From: Betaproteobacteria bacterium
GTDB lineage: Bacteria; Pseudomonadota; Gammaproteobacteria; Burkholderiales; SG8-39
Assembly (NCBI GenBank): GCA_005881355.1
Contig: VBDM01000062.1
Span: forward strand, 1-5,243
DNA: 5,243 bases
Direction of reading: 5' to 3'
Shown: positions 1-5,243 of the stretch, one piece after another
How positions within the stretch are numbered: the first letter of the stretch is position 1
Layout of the letters: each line of letters opens with the position of its first letter
The notes under the pieces: model-generated
The model's database searches: none
Told to the model about the DNA's origin: nothing
Seen by the model: only the letters and a program-made list of their open reading frames with translations
Made by a program: the position numbers and the translations under genes

Positions 1-3000
1 CAGCCGCGTCACCTCCTGGAATCGGGTGAAGCGGTCGAACTCGAGAGGGTCGAATTCCCGCTTGGTCTCCTTGGCGAGCTCCAGCCGCGACTGCATCTGC
101 GATTCGGCCTGGATCTCGATCTCGCGCAGCTGAGCGCGCAGGCGGGCAACGTTGTCGGTGAGCTCCTGCATAGCCGACTTGAGCGCGCGCATCTCGCCCT
201 CGATGCGGCTGCGCGCGATGGCGACTTCACCGGCCTCGTTGACCAGCCGGTCGATGACGTCCGCACGCACGCGCAGGAGCGCCTTCGGCTGGAGTTCGCG
301 CTCTGCGGGCGGTACTGCCTTCGTTGCGGGTGCGGGGACCGCAGCTGCGAGAGCGGGTGCCGCCTCGGACTTGGACGCCGGTGCCCGGGCTGTGGCGGCA
401 GGCATCATCGGCGCGGTCGCCGCGAGTCGTTCTTCCGGCACTCGGGGTTTTTGCAGCCTCTCGAACAGCACGCCCATGCGATCCCAGGACGTTTCTATTT
501 CTTCAAAAAACACGGTGCCAGGCACTCTCTTGACGGAGAGCGCGGTCTCCACGCGCGCTTCCATGTTGTGGGTGAGCTCGCCCAAGGCCATGGCGCCCGC
601 CATGCGTGAGCTGCCCTTGAGCGTATGCAGCACCCGCTGCAGCGCCTGGCCGAGCGCGGGGTTGTCAGGGTGTTCGCGCCAGTCGCGCAGCGCAGCGCCC
701 ACCGACGGAACCAGCTCATGGGCCTCGTCGAGGAAAATCTGCAGCAGCTCGGGGTCGAGGTCGTCGTCGAGCCGTCGCTGCCGCCGCTCGGCCGGGGTCT
801 CCTCGACCTCGAATTCCTCCGACGCAAGCTCTGGAAGCTCCAGCTCGGGAAACTTCAGCTCCGGCGCGGCGGGCTCCGGAGCGACGGTAGGCTCGATTTC
901 GCCCGCAGGCGGGACGGAAGCGGGCGTCAGATCCGCCGTTTCCTCCAGCACCAATTTCTGCGGGGCGGGCGCCTGCGCCCCGATATCCTCAAGCTGCGCG
1001 ACCAGCCGGGGGACCGCGCCCGGCACTCGCAATTCGATCACGCTCGACACCATCGCGTCGATCGTGTCGATCGCTTCTCCGACCAGCGACTGTTCCGCTT
1101 CGGAAAGCTCGCTGGTTGCGAGTTTCTGCAGCGCCTTCTCGAACGCGTACCCGAGATCCGAGAGAGCAGTGATCTTCACCGTTCCGGAAGTGCCGGCCAG
1201 CGTGTGCACCGCGCGCATGAGAGTGTCGGTGACCACGCCGTGCTGGCGCAAGGTTTCGTGCTCCTCCCTGATCGCGGCGACGTGCGAGCGCGCCTCGCCG
1301 CTGAAAATGGTGAACAGGGTGGTCGAAATCCGGTGTGTGCCGAGCCGGACGGATTCCTCCGGCGCGGCCGGCACCGGGACGGGGATTTCGGCGACCGGCG
1401 AGAACTCGGCTTTTCCCCGCCCGGCGAGTTCGGCTGCCGGGGCGATGAGCTTTTCGGCTGCCGCCGGTTGCGCCGCGGACGCCTCCGGCGGAGCTTCGCC
1501 GCGGCGCACGCGCTCCGCAGCCGCGACGAGCGCGTTCTCGTCGCTCGATGCCCCGCCTGCCTTGAGACGCTTCACGTTGTCGGAAAAGTACTGGTGGGCG
1601 AGAGCGATCAGCTGCAGCAGCTCGGGGGTCGCGGCGCGCTCCTCTTGCAGCCAGAGATTCATGGCCTGCTCCACCGACCAGGCGGCTTCCCCCAGGCGCG
1701 TGAGGCCCACCATGCGTCCGCTCCCCTTCAAGGTGTGGAACCCGCGGCGGATCGTGGTGAGCGCCTCCTTGTTGGCGTGCTGCTCGCGCGCCGTGTCCAG
1801 GCACTCGCGGATCGTCGCCAGCACCTCGCCGGACTCTTCGAGATACACGCCGAGAAGCTCGGCATCGATGGTCTCGGCGCTCGCGTCGATGAGCTTGGCT
1901 GCCTCGGGGGAGGGCGAGTGTGCGGCCGCCGCGGGCGTGATCCTCTCGATCGCCTGCTTGAGAAAAGGCGTCAGCGGCATAGTGGTCGTTTTGCCCAGGG
2001 CTTTGAGCGCTTCACCGGCCGAAATTTCGAGCTTCTGGTCGGCGACGAGCCCGGCGTCCTTTTGCAGGGCCGCGAGGTTCTTTTGCAGCTCGGCGCGAAG
2101 CGACCCGTCCTTGGGCTTCTTCTTCCACTCCTCGTAGAGGCTCGCCGTCTCGCGTTGCTGCTCGGCGATCTGCGCCTCCACTGTGCCGGCGGGCTGCCCG
2201 AGGTCGGCCTCCTTTTCGTCCTTTCCTGCCGCCGCGATCGGCTGCATCGCGGCCTCGAAATCGGCCTTGCCGTGCGCCAGGCCCTCGATGTAGAAACCCA
2301 GGCCCGAGAGCGTTTGGGCGATGCGCTCGAAGTCGTGGGGGTTGGCCCTGTAGTCCGCACCGGAGAAGCGGCGGATGTCCTCACCGGCGGCAGCGAGAGT
2401 GTCGCGCGCGCGGTTCTCGCCCAGCATCTCGAGCGCTCCGAGCAACTGGCGCATCGGCTTGTCGAGGGAGGCGAGCTCATCGCGCTTCGCCGTGTCGCGG
2501 AAGAAGGCGTCCAGCACCTGCTCGACCGAGCGCAGGTTGGCCTGCATTTCCGAGACCACCTGGCTCATGAGCAGCCGTTCCTGGGCCTTGCGCGACATCT
2601 CGTCGAGCAGGGGGATCTCGGGCGCGGTGCGCCGCAGCTTGCCCAGCACACAATCTTTCAGGCGCGAGCGCAGGAGCTGCGCCTGCTGCGCGAATTCGCC
2701 CGAGAGCGTCGCGAATCCGGCGAGCGCATTTTCGAGCAGCAGCAGGGCTGTTGCGACTTCGAGCGCGACCGCCTCGCTCATCTTTTCGCGGTTCGAGGTG
2801 AGCCAGGCGGCGAGCCCGGCGACTTCACCTGCGAGCGCCACGAGGTCGGCGTTGCCGAGTTGCCCCGCGCTGTCCTTGAGCGCGCTGGCGCTGTCGCGGA
2901 ATGCGAGCAAAGACGGCGGATTGCCCGAGGCGAACTTGTTCCAGGCGCCCTTGGCGTGGGTCAGATGCTCGCGCGCGGACTTCAGCGCCGGCAACTCCGC

Positions 3001-3897
3001 GGCTCCGGCACCGTCGCTCTCGGCCGCGGGGATCGTCTGGCTCAGATGGTAGGCTTCCTGTACTTCGCGCAAGCGCTCGCTCGCCGGCTTTGCGCGCGCC
3101 ACGTAGTAGAGGACTTCGCGCATCAGCCGCTCGGCGACGCTCGGCGCGCCTTCGACCATGCGCTTGATCTGGTGCTCGATGCGGTTGCAAAGCTGCTTGG
3201 CGTCCAAGTCCTGGGGCAGCGCCTTATGCGCGAGCGCGTCGAAGAAGGCGAGCGACGCCCACCAGAAGGCGCGCTGGGAAGTCGGGCCCTGCGGGGCTTC
3301 GATCGCCTCGATCGCGGCACGCATGTCTTCGGCTCCGCTCGCGTCGTTCTTGAGCCACTTGAGGAGACCGCGCTGGTAGCGGCTGCGCTGCTCGCGCAGG
3401 TGCTTGTCCGCTTCGCTCGGCTTCAATGCAACCCGGACCTTGTCGCGCTTGGGTGGACGGAAAGAAAGATCCGGAAAGTACAGGTCGGTGGGATCGGCCC
3501 GCCCGCCCCGCGCCGAGACCATGTCGCGGTAAAGAGGATAGAGCCTGAGAGGCTGATTGGGGCTGCCCGCCATCAGCTGGTCGAGGTAAGTCAGGATGCC
3601 GTCAAAAGCGCGCTCGGCGAGCCTGAAGATCTCCGCCTTCCTGAGCGAGGCTTCCTTCTCGATGCCGGCGAGCAGGCTCTCGAGCTCCTCCGAGAGGCGC
3701 GTGATTCCATCCAGCCCGACGATGGAAAGCGCCCCGTGCGCCTGGTGCAGGTGCGATTGGCTCGACCTGAGCTGCGCCGGATCCGCGCTGTCTGCGGCGA
3801 ACGCGCGCAACGCCTCCTGCGCCCGCTGGATGGCGTGGTCGATCTCGCCTTTGACCCAGGAGAGCGGCCCGACGTCGAATTCGGCGCGCGCAGTCAT
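1..3897 (-). CDS. chpA: ChpA/PilL hybrid histidine kinase of the type IV pilus chemosensory system, 3' partial
   Basis: The frame has 1299 codons, runs from an ATG at 3897 to base 1 without a stop, and begins 24 bases after pilJ. I chose this ATG because the stop of pilJ lies in the same frame just upstream and because the N-terminus (PLSWVKGEID) looks like ChpA/PilL proteins. Residues 1-130 form an Hpt-like bundle with His51 (HLHQAHGAL), followed by YFPDLSFRPP (140-149). Residues 150-560 are helical and FimL/ChpA-like, with two modules lacking the histidine (Ser338 in SALKDSAGQLG, Arg483 in RQLLGALEMLG). A charged helical linker leads to three recognisable Hpt domains: about 679-780 (His721, HTLKGSGRM), 858-950 (His898, HTLAGTSG) and 1045-1155 (His1091, HTLKGSSRM). 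Ala/Pro/Glu linkers separate them (about 790-855, 975-1042, 1155-1200). From about 1206, LLRVRADVIDRLVNEAGEVA matches the CheA P3 dimerisation region. ATPase, CheW-like and receiver domains are expected beyond base 1. The cytoplasmic kinase is expected to phosphorylate PilG and PilH. The symbol pilL is used in some species. Confidence 0.95.
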   Translation of the reverse strand, partial: MTARAEFDVGPLSWVKGEIDHAIQRAQEALRAFAADSADPAQLRSSQSHLHQAHGALSIVGLDGITRLSEELESLLAGIEKEASLRKAEIFRLAERAFDGILTYLDQLMAGSPNQPLRLYPLYRDMVSARGGRADPTDLYFPDLSFRPPKRDKVRVALKPSEADKHLREQRSRYQRGLLKWLKNDASGAEDMRAAIEAIEAPQGPTSQRAFWWASLAFFDALAHKALPQDLDAKQLCNRIEHQIKRMVEGAPSVAERLMREVLYYVARAKPASERLREVQEAYHLSQTIPAAESDGAGAAELPALKSAREHLTHAKGAWNKFASGNPPSLLAFRDSASALKDSAGQLGNADLVALAGEVAGLAAWLTSNREKMSEAVALEVATALLLLENALAGFATLSGEFAQQAQLLRSRLKDCVLGKLRRTAPEIPLLDEMSRKAQERLLMSQVVSEMQANLRSVEQVLDAFFRDTAKRDELASLDKPMRQLLGALEMLGENRARDTLAAAGEDIRRFSGADYRANPHDFERIAQTLSGLGFYIEGLAHGKADFEAAMQPIAAAGKDEKEADLGQPAGTVEAQIAEQQRETASLYEEWKKKPKDGSLRAELQKNLAALQKDAGLVADQKLEISAGEALKALGKTTTMPLTPFLKQAIERITPAAAAHSPSPEAAKLIDASAETIDAELLGVYLEESGEVLATIRECLDTAREQHANKEALTTIRRGFHTLKGSGRMVGLTRLGEAAWSVEQAMNLWLQEERAATPELLQLIALAHQYFSDNVKRLKAGGASSDENALVAAAERVRRGEAPPEASAAQPAAAEKLIAPAAELAGRGKAEFSPVAEIPVPVPAAPEESVRLGTHRISTTLFTIFSGEARSHVAAIREEHETLRQHGVVTDTLMRAVHTLAGTSGTVKITALSDLGYAFEKALQKLATSELSEAEQSLVGEAIDTIDAMVSSVIELRVPGAVPRLVAQLEDIGAQAPAPQKLVLEETADLTPASVPPAGEIEPTVAPEPAAPELKFPELELPELASEEFEVEETPAERRQRRLDDDLDPELLQIFLDEAHELVPSVGAALRDWREHPDNPALGQALQRVLHTLKGSSRMAGAMALGELTHNMEARVETALSVKRVPGTVFFEEIETSWDRMGVLFERLQKPRVPEERLAATAPMMPAATARAPASKSEAAPALAAAVPAPATKAVPPAERELQPKALLRVRADVIDRLVNEAGEVAIARSRIEGEMRALKSAMQELTDNVARLRAQLREIEIQAESQMQSRLELAKETKREFDPLEFDRFTRFQEVTRL
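301..450 (-). other. Ala/Pro-rich interdomain linker in ChpA before the dimerisation region
   Basis: Codons 1150-1199 of chpA encode a low-complexity stretch dominated by alanine and proline with scattered Lys, Arg and Glu (for example APALAAAVPAPATKAVPP). It lies between the Hpt domain carrying His1091 and the P3 dimerisation helices. In CheA proteins the phosphotransfer domain is tethered to the kinase core by a flexible linker, so this is probably the tether that lets the Hpt domain reach the ATPase domain encoded beyond base 1. The composition is seen directly; the tether role is inferred from CheA architecture. Confidence 0.6.
820..864 (-). repeat. Short tandem PELxx repeat in the acidic linker of ChpA
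   Basis: Codons 1012-1026 of chpA encode three consecutive five-residue units, PELKF, PELEL and PELAS, from an imperfect 15-base tandem repeat. They lie in a strongly acidic Glu/Pro linker (about residues 975-1042) between the Hpt domains carrying His898 and His1091. The repeat is clear by eye. It probably arose by local duplication in a region with little structural constraint, and I attach no specific function to it. Confidence 0.6.
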
Positions 3898-3921
3898 TGC
3901 CGCGGACTCGGTTCTTCCGCC
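3898..3921 (-). promoter_or_regulatory. pilJ-chpA spacer with a weak ribosome binding site
   Basis: These 24 bases separate the pilJ stop codon (TAA at 3924-3922) from the chpA ATG. On the minus strand the purine-rich GGAAGA (3918-3913) is the best Shine-Dalgarno-like match, but it sits about 15 bases from the ATG, farther than usual. A weaker GAG (3909-3907) lies closer. No promoter or terminator fits in this gap, so chpA is most likely co-transcribed with pilJ. Its translation may depend partly on ribosomes finishing pilJ; that coupling is an inference. Confidence 0.5.
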
Positions 3922-5243
3922 TTACCCGATCTTGAAGCCCGACACCGAGCCTTTCAGCTCCTTGGCGAGCTCTGCGAGCTGGCCGATCGACACTGCGGTG
4001 CGCTTGGTGCCCTCGGTCGTCTGCTGCGTGATATTGAGGATGTCCTGCATGCTCGTCGCCACGTCGTTTGCCGATTTGGCCTGCTGCTCGGTCGTTGTCG
4101 TGATGCCCTCGATCAGCCGCGCCAGCTGCTGCGACACCGTTCCGATCTCCGCAAGCGCCTGGCCCGCCGCGTCCGACAGCCGCGCCCCTTCGACCACGCC
4201 CTGGGTGCTTTTCTCCATGGCGGTGACCGCGTCCTGGGTGTCCGTCTGAATCGTCTTCACGATCGCGCCGATTTGCTTGGTCGCCTCGGCCGAGCGCTCC
4301 GCGAGCCGCTGCACTTCTTCAGCGACCACGGTGAAGCCGCGTCCCGCTTCGCCCGCCGAAGCCGCCTGGATCGCGGCGTTCAGGGCGAGGACGTTCGTCT
4401 GCTCGGTAATATCCGAGATCAGCTCCACGATCTCGCCGATCTCCTGCGAGGATTCGCCCAGGCGCTTGATGCGCTTGGAGGTCTCCTGGATCTGCTCTCG
4501 GATCTCGTTCATGCCCGAGATCGAGTTCTGCACCGCCTGGGTGCCCTTCTGCGCGGCGGCAACCGATTGCCGCGCCACGTTCGCCGACTGGGAGGCGCTC
4601 GTCGACATGTCGGTCATCGCCTTCGCCATGTTGAGCACCGAGGCGCTGGTCTGGCGAATCTCGACGGACTGCTTCTCGGCGGCGGCGAGCAGCTGCGCGG
4701 ATGTCTTCTGCGCCGACTCGGTGGCGGTCGTCACCTGCGCGGCGGCGGCGTTGATCCGGCCGATGAGGCCTCTCAGCTCGTCGATAGTGAAGTTGACCGA
4801 GTCGGCGATGGCGCCGGTGATCTCCTCGGTCACCGTCGCCTTGACGGTGAGATCGCCTTCGGCGAGGTTCCCCATCTCGTTCATCAGGCGCAGAATCGCG
4901 TCCTGGTTGGATCGGTTGGTGCGTTCGATCTCGCCGCGCTGTCGCTCGGCCTCCTCGGCGCGCCGGCGGGTGTCGCCGAGGTACACCATGACGAGGAGCG
5001 CGATGTTGCCGATCGCCAGCAGGATCAGCACGGCAAGCACGATGAAGTTGGTGGTGCGCCCGCCGAGTTCCGTTTCATAAGCCTCGGCGAGCTTTTGCGA
5101 GGCGGCGAGCAGCGGCTCGGAGTCGTCCACCACTTTGCAGCCGGCCTGCTTGGCGTTCACCAGGGCCTGGAGGTTGCCGAGAATCGAGGCGACCGCCGCT
5201 TGGAACTCCTGGTAGGCCTTCTCCAGCTCGGTGAGCTTTGCCA
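3922..5243 (-). CDS. pilJ: Type IV pilus chemoreceptor PilJ (methyl-accepting chemotaxis protein), 5' partial
   Basis: This is the C-terminal 439 codons of an inner-membrane chemoreceptor. The frame stays open to the window edge, so the true start lies beyond base 5243; an in-frame GTG at 5160 falls inside the sensor domain and is not the start. Visible residues 1-65 are the helical end of the periplasmic sensor. Residues 66-88 (bases 4978-5046) form a strongly hydrophobic transmembrane helix, followed by an Arg/Glu-rich connector. HAMP follows at about 117-162 and includes LAEGDLTVKATVTEEITGAI, a stretch I associate with PilJ. The rest is the MCP coiled-coil hairpin, with its tip around EQTNVLALNAAIQA (about 279-292) and then GEAGRGF. 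The protein ends GSVSGFKIG, without a CheR-binding pentapeptide. By family knowledge, PilJ signals through a CheW-like adaptor to ChpA, controlling twitching motility and surface responses. The chpA gene directly downstream supports PilJ over a generic flagellar MCP. Confidence in the family is high; the ligand cannot be inferred. Confidence 0.95.
   Translation of the reverse strand, partial: AKLTELEKAYQEFQAAVASILGNLQALVNAKQAGCKVVDDSEPLLAASQKLAEAYETELGGRTTNFIVLAVLILLAIGNIALLVMVYLGDTRRRAEEAERQRGEIERTNRSNQDAILRLMNEMGNLAEGDLTVKATVTEEITGAIADSVNFTIDELRGLIGRINAAAAQVTTATESAQKTSAQLLAAAEKQSVEIRQTSASVLNMAKAMTDMSTSASQSANVARQSVAAAQKGTQAVQNSISGMNEIREQIQETSKRIKRLGESSQEIGEIVELISDITEQTNVLALNAAIQAASAGEAGRGFTVVAEEVQRLAERSAEATKQIGAIVKTIQTDTQDAVTAMEKSTQGVVEGARLSDAAGQALAEIGTVSQQLARLIEGITTTTEQQAKSANDVATSMQDILNITQQTTEGTKRTAVSIGQLAELAKELKGSVSGFKIG

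Noticed and set aside
989..1804. A 271-codon minus-strand open frame overlapping chpA in another frame
   Set aside because: It is an Arg/Gly/Ala-rich translation with no domain. The overlapping chpA frame carries two clear Hpt domains in the same bases.
152..2137. A 661-codon open frame on the plus strand opposite chpA
   Set aside because: It is Ser/Ala/Arg-rich with no recognisable domain, and it lies wholly opposite the clearly conserved chpA frame. Long antisense frames are expected in GC-rich genes.
1..3897. Possible frameshifts or breaks in chpA
   Set aside because: I read the frame triplet by triplet from 3897 to 1 and found no stop. Domains appear in the expected order in one frame, so the gene looks intact as far as it is visible.
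4277..5080. A plus-strand open frame opposite pilJ
   Set aside because: It is Ser/Ala/Arg-rich and antisense to a well-conserved receptor, with no independent support as a gene. The plus-strand frames at 2375-3052 and 3596-4249 are rejected for the same reason.
5158..5160. GTG as a start codon for the pilJ reading frame
   Set aside because: The frame continues open upstream to the window edge with sensible helical residues (LEKAYQEFQAAVASIL). A start here would also remove the sensor domain and the first transmembrane helix.

Overview
The window is GC-rich (about two thirds G+C by eye) and almost fully coding on the minus strand. It holds two genes of a type IV pilus (Pil-Chp) chemosensory operon. 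Transcription runs from high to low coordinates, and both genes are cut by the window edges. The high GC, the pilJ-then-chpA order and the protein style suggest a proteobacterium, most likely a betaproteobacterium or a related gammaproteobacterium. The lineage is an inference.

Region 5243-3922 (minus) is the C-terminal 439 codons of PilJ, the pilus chemoreceptor. It shows the end of the periplasmic sensor, the second transmembrane helix, a helical connector, HAMP, and a complete cytoplasmic signalling hairpin. Region 3921-3898 is a 24-base spacer with a weak ribosome binding site. Region 3897-1 (minus) is the first 1299 codons of ChpA (also called PilL), a very large CheA-type hybrid histidine kinase. 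The frame is open from its ATG to base 1 with no stop. It shows an N-terminal FimL/ChpA-like part with degenerate phosphotransfer modules, then three recognisable Hpt domains (His721, His898, His1091) joined by Ala/Pro/Glu-rich linkers. The last visible part is the start of the CheA-like dimerisation (P3) region. The ATPase, CheW-like and receiver domains expected of this family would lie beyond base 1.

By family knowledge, PilJ senses pilus or surface-related signals and controls ChpA autophosphorylation through a CheW-like adaptor (PilI). ChpA then passes phosphate to the response regulators PilG and PilH, which set pilus extension and retraction and, in some species, cAMP levels. PilG, PilH and PilI are probably encoded upstream, beyond base 5243.

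No mobile element, CRISPR array, RNA gene or unknown defence-like system is visible. The points most worth a second look are the phosphotransfer modules that lack histidine, and an AT-rich, palindrome-bearing patch inside the Hpt domain at His1091.
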